Shown: positions 1 through 8,345 of the stretch, piece by piece | How the letters are laid out: each line of letters starts with the position of its first letter | Position numbering within the stretch: position 1 is the first letter of the stretch | Assembly (NCBI GenBank): GCA_902802105.1 | Contig: CADCKR010000007.1 | Coordinates: forward strand, 1-55,893 | Origin: an uncultured Ruminococcus sp. | Lineage (GTDB): Bacteria > Bacillota > Clostridia > Oscillospirales > Acutalibacteraceae | Length of the DNA: 55,893 nt | Direction of reading: 5' to 3' | The notes under the pieces: model-generated | What the model was told of the DNA's origin: nothing | Seen by the model: the letters and a program-made list of their open reading frames with translations, nothing else | Databases searched by the model: none | Translations under genes and position numbers: made by a program

Positions 1-57
1 TATCTGTCGGAATGAAAAATGTTCCCATAACTAACACGGGAGCGCAGGCTCTGCGCC

Positions 58-93
58 GGCGCATCTGCGGCACTATCTTTGTGCGGTATTGCC
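58..93 (+). repeat. End copy of the dispersed MITE-like repeat
   Basis: These 36 bases are the reverse complement of the left end of the 126-bp element at 8834-8959, with the match running through the GCGGCACTATC core to the GTGCGGTATTGCC terminus. Only one end is present here. The sequence to the left differs and includes a GC-rich palindrome around 42-63 (TGCGCCGGCGCA) that recurs at 42288-42309. A third copy of the same end lies at 42638-42664. Confidence 0.8.
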
Positions 94-102
94 CTAAATT
101 TT

Positions 103-132
103 CAGGGGGACTTTCAAATGAAAGTCCCCCTG
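103..132. repeat. Perfect 14-bp-stem hairpin, dispersed repeat
   Basis: The arms CAGGGGGACTTTCA and TGAAAGTCCCCCTG form a perfect 14-bp stem around a two-base loop. A degenerate copy lies at 14088-14115 and overlaps the end of a gene. It may act as a terminator for a gene left of the window, but the bases after it are not a clean T run. The remaining sequence before the first gene (1-321) holds a MITE end, the motif AAAATTGATCTC at 154-165 and a second hairpin (CAAAGCC/GGGCTTTG, about 184-199). I see no gene there. Confidence 0.75.
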
Positions 133-237
133 TTCTTGAGTGTTAAAATTTAAAAAATTGATCTCAAAGCTCGCCGCTTCCCAAAGCCGACGGGCTTTGA
201 GACGTTTGTGAGGCTTTTTTCTTATACTAATCCTGAT

Positions 238-291
238 AAAAAGCAGACTTAGGTTTGCGAGGATGATTTTCGCAAAAATTGTCTGCTTTTT
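238..291. terminator. Bidirectional terminator after the Dlt-like operon
   Basis: AAAAAGCAGAC (238-248) pairs with GTCTGCTTTTT (281-291), and a nested stem TTTGCGA/TCGCAAA (254-276) lies inside. T runs follow the stem on both strands. It sits 30 bases past the stop of the last gene of the minus-strand operon, so it most likely ends that transcript. Confidence 0.8.
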
Positions 292-321
292 GTTAGGTAT
301 TGTATAAAATTCCCTCGATGA

Positions 322-1293
322 TTATTCAATGCTGCGGAGCCAATTATCAACATCGTCAGTAAATGTCCTGAGTGATCTGTTCCAGCCGGAATACTTGGCA
401 TCGCCCTTATGGCTTATAAGAAGACCTGTTTCGGAAAGGTACTTTCCAAGATATGCAGTGACCTTCTCAGCGCCGTAATAGTTCATGTGGTCGCCCATAT
501 CACGGGTGTCCTTTTCCCAGTCGATGGGTACTTCCTGCCTCATAAGGTTCATGTCAATATAATCCGCATTGAGCTCATCGGCAAGCTTTACAATACGGTT
601 ATGCTTTTTCATGTTCCAGTTCTTTGTGCTCGGTGTACTAAGAAAAACAAGCTTTGCGCCGTTTTCTCGGCAGCTGTCCGCAATGATATTTATATACATC
701 ATATTGAGCGGAGAAATATAAGCATCGCTGTCAGATTCGTCCATATATCCCTCAACATCGGCCGGGTCGGCTTCCTTATAAAGACGGTATCCCTTTCTGT
801 TCTCTATATGGGTATTATCCGGCGTCCGGAATATATCCTCAGGCTTAATGTTTTTCCAGCGGTCATGGTACTTTGTGACAGGCAGCACCATATCAAGCGA
901 ATGCATCAGGGAATCTCCTGCCGGAAAAAACTTGAAGATATTGTTTGTTTCCATTACAACGATTTTTGGGTGCTGTGTTTTAAGAGCCATAAAATAGAAT
1001 TCTATGGTGTACCACAATCTCTGCTTGCTTGAACTGCAGCAATACGATGTGTAGCCATAATTTTCCCATATCCTCAGCGGATTTACAGAGGAATACACCT
1101 CGCTGTCACCAAGGAAAAGCACGTCAATAGTGCCTTCCGGCTCGGCAAGTATTCCATGTGCCTGTACATCATGCTTCCAGTCCTGTTCCCTGTTATTTCT
1201 CGGAAAAAGTATCAGCCCTGCAATGACCAGAAGTACGATAAGACCGGCAGTAAAAGCCACACCTTTAAGAGAGTTTTTTAAAAAGCTTTTCAT
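322..1293 (-). CDS. DltD-like SGNH membrane-anchored protein
   Basis: A 323-residue protein with one N-terminal membrane segment (about 11-31) and an extracytoplasmic SGNH-hydrolase-like domain. GDSE at 62-65 supplies the nucleophile serine S64, and GDHMN near 267-271 supplies the Asp-His pair. SGNH proteins paired with MBOATs (DltD, AlgX, PatB) complete acyl transfer to a polymer outside the membrane. It is the last gene of the five-gene operon, 13 bases after the MBOAT gene, and has a strong AGGGAGGT ribosome-binding site. The acceptor polymer cannot be read from sequence. Inference: it catalyses or assists the final transfer of the carrier-bound acyl group to a cell-envelope polymer. Confidence 0.8.
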   Translation of the reverse strand: MKSFLKNSLKGVAFTAGLIVLLVIAGLILFPRNNREQDWKHDVQAHGILAEPEGTIDVLFLGDSEVYSSVNPLRIWENYGYTSYCCSSSKQRLWYTIEFYFMALKTQHPKIVVMETNNIFKFFPAGDSLMHSLDMVLPVTKYHDRWKNIKPEDIFRTPDNTHIENRKGYRLYKEADPADVEGYMDESDSDAYISPLNMMYINIIADSCRENGAKLVFLSTPSTKNWNMKKHNRIVKLADELNADYIDMNLMRQEVPIDWEKDTRDMGDHMNYYGAEKVTAYLGKYLSETGLLISHKGDAKYSGWNRSLRTFTDDVDNWLRSIE

Positions 1294-1306
1294 CGTTTAA
1301 CCTCCC

Positions 1307-2941
1307 TTAAAAATTCGCATACATCGGGTCTACAGGAATATAGCCGAATCCGTAAGCGCCGAATATCACAATAAACATTATCAGCGCATAGAATATACAC
1401 CAGCGCAGAGCTATGTTCTTTTTGGCGATAACATCTCTGATGCATACTCCCTTTTCGTTGAGAAGGCTCACCGCAAATACTATCAGCAGTGTAATGCCTA
1501 TGATAATGAAGTCCTGAACGTCAATAGTAAGCTTTTTGAGAAGTTCATTATTAAGCCCGTCAAACGAATAATCCGTTACTATCCTGCCGAAAAGTCCGAA
1601 GCCTACGTCCAGCCCTTTCGCACGGAAGAACAGCTCACCCACCACAACAAAAAGCGCTGTCCTTATCATCTGAAAAACACGATAAACTGTCTTGTTCGGG
1701 TCAAGCCCGACCTTTTTGAAAAATTTGCCTGAAAGAGGAGCTATCATATTGCCGGCAAGTATCATGACAAAGTGGTAAAGACCGAAGAATATGTAGTTCC
1801 AGTCTGAGCCGTGCCACAGACCGTTGCATAACCATACGCAGAAAAGCGCAATTCCGCCTGCTACAAGAGGTCCGTAATGATTGCCGAGTTTCTTGCGGGC
1901 GGACGAAGTGAGATTTTTCATTTTCTTGGTCGACGTCACCGGATAGAAAATGTAATCCTTGAACCATGTTCCGAGCGTAATGTGCCAGCGTTTCCAGAAT
2001 TCGGAAACAGATTTGGAAAAAAACGGTCTCTGGAAGTTTTCGGGCATCTTAACTCCGAATATTTCCGCAATGCCCATAACGGCATCCATAGAGCCGGAAA
2101 AATCCATGTAAAGCTGTACCGTATAGAATACCGCGCCAAGAAAAATAATTCCGCCGTGATAGGTGTTCGGCTCGTCAAATATCGCTTTTATCATGGGGTC
2201 AAGACGGTCGGCAATGACTATCTTTTTCATCATACCGTAGAGAATGCGCTGTAAACCGTATGTAAGATTTTTGTATTTTATCTGCTCAGCATTCCAGAGC
2301 TGATCTGCTGTCTGCGAATATCTGCATATAGGTCCCTCGACTATCTGCGGGAAAAAGCTCATAAAGAGCGCTATTCTAAGAATGCTCCTGTCAGCCTTTA
2401 TCAGGCCGTGATAAACGTCTGTGATATACGACACTGCCTGAAGCGTAAAAAACGAAATGCCTATAGGCATCATCAGCTTAGGTACGGGTATTTTTAACGG
2501 GGTATTCAATATCCACAGCAGAGAATTGAAGTTTTCTGCAAAGAAACCGGAATATTTAAGAGCAAGCAGCAGACCGATGTGAAGAATGACTGCAAACAGC
2601 AGTACTGCTCTCTGCTTTTTTACATACTGCTGTTTTAGCGCCTTGCGTTTTTCCTTCTCTGTTTTTGCAAGCTCCGATCTCATCTTTGTCTGGATATTAT
2701 CAAGCCATTTTCCGAAAAGAAATACTGATATCACCGTAAGTATCAGATAAATTATCAGCACTCCGCTCACGAGCCAGAAAAATACAAAGCTTGCAAGAAG
2801 CAGGATATATTTCTTGGCCGCTTTGGGAACAGCCGCATAAACTATCAGACAGACAGGCAGGAACACAAACAGAAATGTCAGCGAGAAAAACGACGTCATT
2901 TCCGATCCGCTTTCGGCAAGAAGCAGGGAGGCAAGATCCAT
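1307..2941 (-). CDS. MBOAT-family O-acyltransferase (DltB/AlgI-like)
   Basis: A 544-residue polytopic membrane protein of the membrane-bound O-acyltransferase family. It has many hydrophobic segments, the FWKRWHITL motif, and the invariant-histidine motif CNGLWHGSDW in the C-terminal half. MBOATs of this group take an acyl group from a thioester donor on the inside and pass it through the membrane to an acceptor. The start at 2941 is supported by AGAGGAG seven bases upstream, and the ACP stop is one base away, so the two genes are tightly coupled. DltB and AlgI are the closest well-known relatives. The partner ACP argues for an ACP-thioester donor, as in the Dlt system, rather than acetyl-CoA. 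Confidence 0.9.
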   Translation of the reverse strand: MDLASLLLAESGSEMTSFFSLTFLFVFLPVCLIVYAAVPKAAKKYILLLASFVFFWLVSGVLIIYLILTVISVFLFGKWLDNIQTKMRSELAKTEKEKRKALKQQYVKKQRAVLLFAVILHIGLLLALKYSGFFAENFNSLLWILNTPLKIPVPKLMMPIGISFFTLQAVSYITDVYHGLIKADRSILRIALFMSFFPQIVEGPICRYSQTADQLWNAEQIKYKNLTYGLQRILYGMMKKIVIADRLDPMIKAIFDEPNTYHGGIIFLGAVFYTVQLYMDFSGSMDAVMGIAEIFGVKMPENFQRPFFSKSVSEFWKRWHITLGTWFKDYIFYPVTSTKKMKNLTSSARKKLGNHYGPLVAGGIALFCVWLCNGLWHGSDWNYIFFGLYHFVMILAGNMIAPLSGKFFKKVGLDPNKTVYRVFQMIRTALFVVVGELFFRAKGLDVGFGLFGRIVTDYSFDGLNNELLKKLTIDVQDFIIIGITLLIVFAVSLLNEKGVCIRDVIAKKNIALRWCIFYALIMFIVIFGAYGFGYIPVDPMYANF

Positions 2942-2942
2942 C

Positions 2943-3173
2943 TCAATACTCCTCTTGCAGGCGCTCTATCATCTTCATAATACGCTCTGCGGAATTGAAA
3001 TTATCGGGGATTATCTCAATCGCAGGAATGGTTATGTCGTATTCATCTTCAAGCTCTGCAATGAGAGATATAATGTCAAGGGATTCAAGAATGTGACTGT
3101 CGATCAGTGTTTCACAGCTGCTGTAGTCAACATCGGGCTTTATGTCCTCAAGTATTTCGATAAGTCTTTCCAT
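2943..3173 (-). CDS. Acyl/aminoacyl carrier protein (DltC-like)
   Basis: A 76-residue acidic helical protein, the normal length of a free-standing carrier protein. ESLD at 30-33 gives S31 as the predicted 4'-phosphopantetheine site, followed by the usual IISLIAELEDEY helix. It would carry the amino acid activated by the adenylating enzyme of the same operon. It lies between the PLP enzyme and the MBOAT, with AAGGAAG as ribosome-binding site. The motif is ESLD rather than the more common DSL/DSM. No phosphopantetheinyl transferase gene is in the window, so the host enzyme must modify it. Confidence 0.88.
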   Translation of the reverse strand: MERLIEILEDIKPDVDYSSCETLIDSHILESLDIISLIAELEDEYDITIPAIEIIPDNFNSAERIMKMIERLQEEY

Positions 3174-3214
3174 AATTTTATCTTCCTTTCATTTTTGCGC
3201 TTTTCAGCGGCAGT

Positions 3215-4399
3215 TTATAATTTTTCATATACGGGAGTGTTAATTTGCTTTGTTTCAAACGGTTCTCTTATGCGGTACAGATCGCCGTTTTCCCTGACAA
3301 GATATATCGCAGGAAGGTCACGGCTGAGAAGAAGGGATATGCCTTCTGTCATGCAGTAGGCGCCGGCATTTTCAAAGCAGAGGATATCACCGGTTTCAAG
3401 GTCGGGCAGACTGATCTGCTTTACGAGAATATCGTTCATTGAACACAGAGATCCGCATATAGTCCACTGCTTATCAGCACCGGCATTATCCCTGCCAACA
3501 ACAGAAACAAACGGCTGCTTCATTGCCATATACTGACCATAGTAAACGATATGATGCATTCCGCCGTCAGTAAGAGCATAGTGCTGCCCCTTGTTTTGCT
3601 TGATGTCAACTATATGAGTATAATATTTTCCGCACGATGCGGCGATGCTTCGGCCAAGCTCAAGAATTATTCTCGGCTTTTGCGGCAGTTCGTCAAGTAT
3701 TTCCGAAAAGCCGCTGAGCAGTGCGTTTTCATCAAGCTTGTCACCGGTAAAATACGACACCGGGAAACCTGTACCGTATTCAAGCTCACGGGCTTCAAAT
3801 GAACAGCTTTCTCTGAGCTTTGCAAGAAAGCCTGAGAGATATTCTATCTCACGTCTGAATTTTTTCAGAGAGGTCTTTTGTGTTCCGGAAAAATACTGTA
3901 TGCCGACAATATTCAGCCTGCTCCTGTTATGACGCTCCGAAATTATTTTCTCTATATCAGCTTCGTCCATACCGAACTGGCTGTCGTTTGTAAGCCTTGG
4001 CAGCACCTCAAGAGTTTTGTCATATTTATCGGCAAGCCCGCACAGCAGATCATACTGTCTGAGAGATTCGACGGTAAATATACCCTTGAAGCTTTCATCC
4101 GACACCATAGCTTCTATGACAGAAGGTGTTTTGTAGATGCCGGAAATGACCATTTTTTTACTGTCAATGCCAATAGTCTTGCAGATATCAGCTTCACCCG
4201 GCGAGCATATCTCGAACCTTTCAACGTCGTTTTCTATTTCTTTTGATATAAAAGGATTAGCCTTTACAGCATAGCAAAGCTCTGCATAAGGCGGTAAATG
4301 CTCTCTGAGAAATTTTATCCTCTTTTTCAGCTCTGAAACATCAAAAACATAGAAGGAAGAGTCACATTTTTCGGATATCCTTTCGATCAGCTCAGGCAT
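3215..4399 (-). CDS. Alanine-racemase-fold PLP decarboxylase (group IV, DapDC/BtrK/VinO-like)
   Basis: A 394-residue fold-type III PLP enzyme. The N-terminal barrel carries CYAVKANPF with Schiff-base lysine K46, then GTGFP (209-213) and ELGRS (247-251) for phosphate binding. The C-terminal domain carries CGSLCSMND (315-323), with the catalytic cysteine C319 and D323, and ENAGAY (343-348). These are the marks of diaminopimelate, ornithine and carrier-protein-linked amino acid decarboxylases. ATG 4399 is chosen over an in-frame GTG at 4408 because GGAGGT lies seven bases before it; the gene then overlaps the ligase by eight bases. A dedicated lysine-synthesis role is unlikely inside this operon. 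Inference: it decarboxylates the amino acid on the neighbouring ACP, as VinO and BtrK do. The substrate is unknown. Confidence 0.85.
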   Translation of the reverse strand: MPELIERISEKCDSSFYVFDVSELKKRIKFLREHLPPYAELCYAVKANPFISKEIENDVERFEICSPGEADICKTIGIDSKKMVISGIYKTPSVIEAMVSDESFKGIFTVESLRQYDLLCGLADKYDKTLEVLPRLTNDSQFGMDEADIEKIISERHNRSRLNIVGIQYFSGTQKTSLKKFRREIEYLSGFLAKLRESCSFEARELEYGTGFPVSYFTGDKLDENALLSGFSEILDELPQKPRIILELGRSIAASCGKYYTHIVDIKQNKGQHYALTDGGMHHIVYYGQYMAMKQPFVSVVGRDNAGADKQWTICGSLCSMNDILVKQISLPDLETGDILCFENAGAYCMTEGISLLLSRDLPAIYLVRENGDLYRIREPFETKQINTPVYEKL

Positions 4400-5927
4400 T
4401 TTTACCACCTCCGATCAGTTCGGCAGTCTTTTTCCTGTCAAGCTTTCCGTTTTTGGTCAGGATCATCTGGTCTACCTTACGGATAAATCCGGGAACCATG
4501 AATGCAGGCATCGTTCCGCGCATAACAGTGATGAGCTCGTTCTTTTCGATCGTACCCATATAAAACCCCTTCAGCCTTTGCTTTGCCTCGTCAAAAATGC
4601 ACATACAGCGTTCAACTCCGCCAATAGCAGACATTGCCCGCTCTATTTCTTCAAGCTCAATACGGTGTCCCATATACTTTATCTGATTATCTGATCTTCC
4701 ACGAAAAACAAGCTCGCCGTTTTCGTCGTATTCGCCAAGATCACCGGTAAGATAGATCGTTTCAGGATAGCATTTGTTCAGCGGGTTCTGCACGAAGCTT
4801 TCAGCGGTTTTCTGCGGCTCTCTGTAATATCCGAGTGCAAGGGCTGTGCCTCTTACCGCAATAGATCCCTTTACTCCCTTTTCCGTTATTCTCTCATTAT
4901 CGGCGCTCAGAAGAATGACATCTTCATTCGGGAACGGTATCCCGACAGGTATTCCGGATGAATAGTCACGCTCCCTGCTCAGAATGTGATATGTACAGTT
5001 ACAGGTGATCTCTGTAGGACCGTACAGATTAACAAAGAGCGCATCCGGAAGATGCTGCTGCCACTGACGAAGATGCTTGTAGGGCATTACCTCGCCGCTG
5101 AAAAGTATCTTGGAAACCGTTTCGGGCGTTTTGTAATCCAGTCCGTGAAAGGCGCTTATAAGACAAAGCGCCGAAACTGCCCAGATCATTACAGTAATCT
5201 TGTTGTCACAAAGATAGTCTATCAGCTTTACGGGCGCAGAAAAATACTCTCTCGGAACAATTACAAGTTCAGCTCCTGCATACATTGCTGAATAGATATC
5301 CTTGACTGAAACATCAAAATCAAACGGCGCCTGATTTGCAAGCACATCGTCTTTACCGATCGAAAAAATCTCTGTAAAAAAGCCGATAAAATCAATAACG
5401 CTCCTGTGTGATACTGCAATTCCCTTGGGTATGCCGGTCGAACCGGAAGTGAAATTTATGTACAGCGGGTCAGTATCTATCACGCTGCGCCTTATCGCTG
5501 CAAGTACATCTTCACTGACCTCTGCACATTCAAGTTCCTCAATGATAAATATTTCTGCTTCGGGAAAAAGCTCCTGTGCTTTTGAGTAAAGCTTTTGGGT
5601 AGTTATAATGCTGCTTGCATCAAGCACACTGCGCATAGAACGCAGCCTTTCATCCGGAAGCTCGGTATTGAACATCGAATAGAATGCTCCCGCATAAACG
5701 ACGCCAAAAAAAGACACAAGTGCGCTGATCCCCTTCTCCATATAAACGCCCACGGGCGATTGCGGAGCTATCCTGCCTGCAAGTGCAGAACCTGTGCGTT
5801 TGCTCAGTTCATTCAGCTCCGAGTATGTCAGGCTTATGTTTTCTTCCCGGACTGCAATTTTCTGCGGATCTCTTTTGTTGCTGTTTTCAAGCATTGTCAA
5901 GACGTTTATCGTAGCTTTCACCTTCAA
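4392..5927 (-). CDS. Amino-acid adenylating ligase (DltA/NRPS A-domain-like)
   Basis: A 511-residue free-standing adenylation enzyme of the ANL superfamily. It has P-loop FTSGSTGIPKG (159-169), FDVSV with D205 (the Asp that binds the alpha-amino group of substrates in DltA and NRPS A domains), LYGPTE, LTGDLG, KYMGHRIELEEIE and a C-terminal catalytic lysine in TKNGKLDRK. It should activate an alpha-amino acid with ATP and load it on the operon's carrier protein. The conserved D205 argues against a fatty or hydroxy acid. It is the first gene of the operon. The start is uncertain: TTG 5927 fits the family N-terminus but has a weak ribosome-binding site, and ATG 5894 is an alternative. Confidence 0.85.
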   Translation of the reverse strand: MKVKATINVLTMLENSNKRDPQKIAVREENISLTYSELNELSKRTGSALAGRIAPQSPVGVYMEKGISALVSFFGVVYAGAFYSMFNTELPDERLRSMRSVLDASSIITTQKLYSKAQELFPEAEIFIIEELECAEVSEDVLAAIRRSVIDTDPLYINFTSGSTGIPKGIAVSHRSVIDFIGFFTEIFSIGKDDVLANQAPFDFDVSVKDIYSAMYAGAELVIVPREYFSAPVKLIDYLCDNKITVMIWAVSALCLISAFHGLDYKTPETVSKILFSGEVMPYKHLRQWQQHLPDALFVNLYGPTEITCNCTYHILSRERDYSSGIPVGIPFPNEDVILLSADNERITEKGVKGSIAVRGTALALGYYREPQKTAESFVQNPLNKCYPETIYLTGDLGEYDENGELVFRGRSDNQIKYMGHRIELEEIERAMSAIGGVERCMCIFDEAKQRLKGFYMGTIEKNELITVMRGTMPAFMVPGFIRKVDQMILTKNGKLDRKKTAELIGGGKNA

Positions 5928-5991
5928 TCTTTATCTGACTTTCCCGGAACCCTCCGCGGAAGTCTGTTTTTTTACTACATCTGCTTCACTG

Positions 5992-6020
5992 ATTATATAT
6001 TCTATAAGAAAAAAAGTCAA
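5992..6020 (-). promoter_or_regulatory. Promoter of the Dlt-like operon
   Basis: On the minus strand TTGACT (6015-6020) and TATAAT (5992-5997) are 17 bases apart, a near-perfect housekeeping promoter. It would start transcription about 60 bases before the ligase start. Confidence 0.8.
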
Positions 6021-6074
6021 GCTATATATGTCATGCAGGTTTAGTATAAATACGTGATCAAAGAAAAGTTATCC

Positions 6075-6103
6075 TTGATACCATGAAATAATTATTGTAT
6101 AAT
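6075..6103 (+). promoter_or_regulatory. Promoter of the two-component system
   Basis: TTGATA (6075-6080) and TATAAT (6098-6103) are 17 bases apart, about 30 bases before the response-regulator start. It faces away from the operon promoter, with 54 bases between the two -35 boxes, a natural place for the regulator to bind. Confidence 0.8.
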
Positions 6104-6131
6104 TGAATAAAAAATAAAAGCGGTGGTATGG

Positions 6132-6803
6132 ATGCAGAAAATATTGATAGTAGACGATGAACCGGATATCGTTACATTGATAACACGCTATGCGCAGCGT
6201 GACGGATATGAAGTAAGAAGTGTGGGCGACGGCAGCGATGCTGTTGAGCTTTGCCTGAAGGAATCCTTCGATATAATAATCATGGATGCAATGATGCCCG
6301 ATATGGACGGTTTTACCGCATCACGCAAGATAAGAGAATTCAGCGATACTCCCATCCTGATGCTGTCCGCACGCGGCACAGAATATGACAAGCTGTTCGG
6401 GTTTGAGGTAGGCGCTGACGATTATGTTACAAAACCGTTTTCTCCCAAGGAGCTTATGGCAAGGATACGTGTGATCTTAAGAAGGCACCAGTCAGCTCCG
6501 AAAAAAAATAACGATAATATCAAAATATCCGGGCTGGAGATAGACACATTAGGTCATAACGTGATCGCCAACGGAGAAAAGCTTGAACTTACCGCAAAGG
6601 AATATGCGGTGCTCCTATACCTCGTGAAAAATAAAGGGATCGTTCTCTCTCGTGATCAGATACTTAATGAGGTGTGGGGATATGACTATTTCGGCGATGA
6701 CCGTACTGTTGACTGGCAGATAAAGCTGCTCAGGAGCAAGCTCGGAAGCTGCCGCAGCTATATCCATACCATAAGAGGGGTGGGATATAAATTTGAAGCT
6801 TAA
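6132..6803 (+). CDS. OmpR/PhoB-family response regulator
   Basis: A 223-residue protein with an N-terminal receiver domain (acidic pocket D8-D9-E10, phospho-acceptor D52 in IIMDAMMPD, S79, K101 in YVTKPF) and a C-terminal winged-helix DNA-binding domain ending IHTIRGVGYKFEA. It should be phosphorylated by the kinase encoded 11 bases inside its 3' end and then bind direct repeats near target promoters. ATG 6132 is preferred to the in-frame GTG 6123 because the protein then begins MQKILIVDDE, as is usual. The divergent Dlt-like operon is the obvious candidate target; dlt operons of other Firmicutes are often controlled this way. Target identity is inference. Confidence 0.93.
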   Translation: MQKILIVDDEPDIVTLITRYAQRDGYEVRSVGDGSDAVELCLKESFDIIIMDAMMPDMDGFTASRKIREFSDTPILMLSARGTEYDKLFGFEVGADDYVTKPFSPKELMARIRVILRRHQSAPKKNNDNIKISGLEIDTLGHNVIANGEKLELTAKEYAVLLYLVKNKGIVLSRDQILNEVWGYDYFGDDRTVDWQIKLLRSKLGSCRSYIHTIRGVGYKFEA

Positions 6804-8241
6804 AACACGTTCCTTCGGTTTCAGACTGTGGATCTATTTCGTACTCTTCACCGCGCTGATCTTTACCGTTCTGTGGCTGCTGCAAACAGTATTCCTGCAA
6901 AGCTTTTACAACGCTATGATAATCAGCAACACAAAACAAACTGCTGAAAGCATCATAAGCGGCAGCTCGGACTCTGCGATAGACAGCACTATTGACACAC
7001 TTGCGCATAACAATTCACTTCTCGTTTTTATCACCGGTACAGACGGTAATGTTATTTACAGCTCCGATGCCTTCAAGGAAACCAAGGGACGCGGACACAA
7101 TGCAAACGGCTTTGGTGAGAAAAAATTTGAAAAGCATAATTTCCGCTCCCTGCCTGAGCATTATGATGAATTTCTTGAAGCTCTCGAAGCTTCTGAAAGC
7201 GGTACCGCTGAATTCCATGACGATGATCTCTATGTTTATGGAGCATATATCGACTACTACAGCACAGACGAAAAAGCTGTGCTCTATGTCGGAGCAACTA
7301 TCGACCCTGTAGGAGCATCAGTTAAAGTCATAAGTATGCAGCTCGTCTGGGTAACGGTACTTTCACTTATAGTCGGTCTTGCTCTTTCGTGGCTTATAGC
7401 CCGAAAATTCGCTTCACCCGTAAAGCGTCTTTCTGTCAAGGCAAAAAAGCTTGGCGAGGACGATTACGACACCGATTTCAGGAAGGGATTCTGCTCTGAG
7501 CTTGATGAACTGAATGAAACACTTGACAAAACAAATGTTAAGCTCATTGAGTCACGCAACTTTCAGATGGAGCTGTTGGCCGACGTTTCACACGATCTTC
7601 GCACTCCGCTTACCATGATAAAGGGTTATGCGGAAATGGTAAGGGATATCTCCCGTGAGGACGAGCAGCAGTGCGCTGAGGATATCGCGGTTATCATAAA
7701 AGAAGCCGACAGACTTACTGCTCTTGTCAACGAGATAATGGAATATTCCGAGTTAAAAACAAACGCCGTCGGCAAAAACGGCATTGACGATACAGCAGCG
7801 GTAGATCTGAGCGCTCTTGTGAAAAAGACAGCAGACAGCTTTGACTCTCTTTACAGTCATAAGGGCTATACCATAGAGCAGAGCATCGAGGGCGGTATCT
7901 TCACCCACGGTATTGAAAGCCGGCTTGAAAGGGCACTTTACAACCTTGCAGACAATGCTGTGCGTCACACCGGAGAAAACAAAAAAGTTTGCATTTCACT
8001 CAGCAAAAGAGAAGGCAATGCAATTATCAGGGTAAAAGATTTCGGCAGCGGTATACCGGAAAGTGAAGCGGAGCATATCTGGGAAAGATACTATACATCA
8101 CGCATGAGACAAGGCAAGGGAGTTTCCGGACTTGGCCTTGCGATCGTCAAGCAGACCGCAGAGCTTCACGGCGGCAGGTGCTATGTAAAAAGTGAGCAGG
8201 ACAAGGGCAGCACCTTCGTTATCGAGCTTCCGTTGGCATAA
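6793..8241 (+). CDS. Sensor histidine kinase
   Basis: A 482-residue membrane kinase. TM1 is about 12-32 and TM2 about 182-203. Between them lies an extracytoplasmic sensor of about 145 residues with an acidic stretch (FHDDDLY near 141-147). A HAMP-like linker follows, then HisKA with H267 in DVSHDLRTP and HATPase_c with NLADNAVRHT, GSGIPESEAEHIWERYY and GLGLAIV. The start is TTG at 6793, overlapping the regulator gene by 11 bases, which implies translational coupling. Acidic sensor faces occur in kinases that detect cationic peptides or divalent ions. That signal would fit control of an envelope-charge operon, but the ligand is not shown by the sequence. Confidence 0.92.
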   Translation: MKLKTRSFGFRLWIYFVLFTALIFTVLWLLQTVFLQSFYNAMIISNTKQTAESIISGSSDSAIDSTIDTLAHNNSLLVFITGTDGNVIYSSDAFKETKGRGHNANGFGEKKFEKHNFRSLPEHYDEFLEALEASESGTAEFHDDDLYVYGAYIDYYSTDEKAVLYVGATIDPVGASVKVISMQLVWVTVLSLIVGLALSWLIARKFASPVKRLSVKAKKLGEDDYDTDFRKGFCSELDELNETLDKTNVKLIESRNFQMELLADVSHDLRTPLTMIKGYAEMVRDISREDEQQCAEDIAVIIKEADRLTALVNEIMEYSELKTNAVGKNGIDDTAAVDLSALVKKTADSFDSLYSHKGYTIEQSIEGGIFTHGIESRLERALYNLADNAVRHTGENKKVCISLSKREGNAIIRVKDFGSGIPESEAEHIWERYYTSRMRQGKGVSGLGLAIVKQTAELHGGRCYVKSEQDKGSTFVIELPLA

Positions 8242-8274
8242 TCTATGTCACGCACTGTAATAAGAGCCTAAAGC

Positions 8275-8314
8275 AAAAGACCGGCAAGGCATATATTCTG
8301 CCTGTCGGTCTTTT
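8275..8314. terminator. Bidirectional terminator
   Basis: AAAAGACCG and CGGTCTTTT enclose an inner stem GGCA/TGCC. T runs flank the hairpin on both strands. It lies between the convergent kinase gene and the small secreted-protein gene and can end both transcripts. Confidence 0.85.
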
Positions 8315-8345
8315 AGCTTAATTGTCAGGAGTATACATAGCTGAG

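Noticed and set aside
409-1032. Long plus-strand reading frame of about 207 codons opposite the SGNH gene
   Set aside because: It lies entirely inside the well-supported minus-strand gene, has no ribosome-binding site and its translation has no recognisable motif.
3215-4399. Biosynthetic lysA (diaminopimelate decarboxylase)
   Set aside because: Motifs overlap with the family, but the phosphate loop reads ELGRS rather than EPGR and the gene is embedded in an acyl-carrier operon; the call is left at family level.
322-5927. A classical D-alanylation operon
   Set aside because: The PLP decarboxylase is embedded between ligase and carrier genes with translational overlap, so plain D-alanine transfer does not explain the whole operon.
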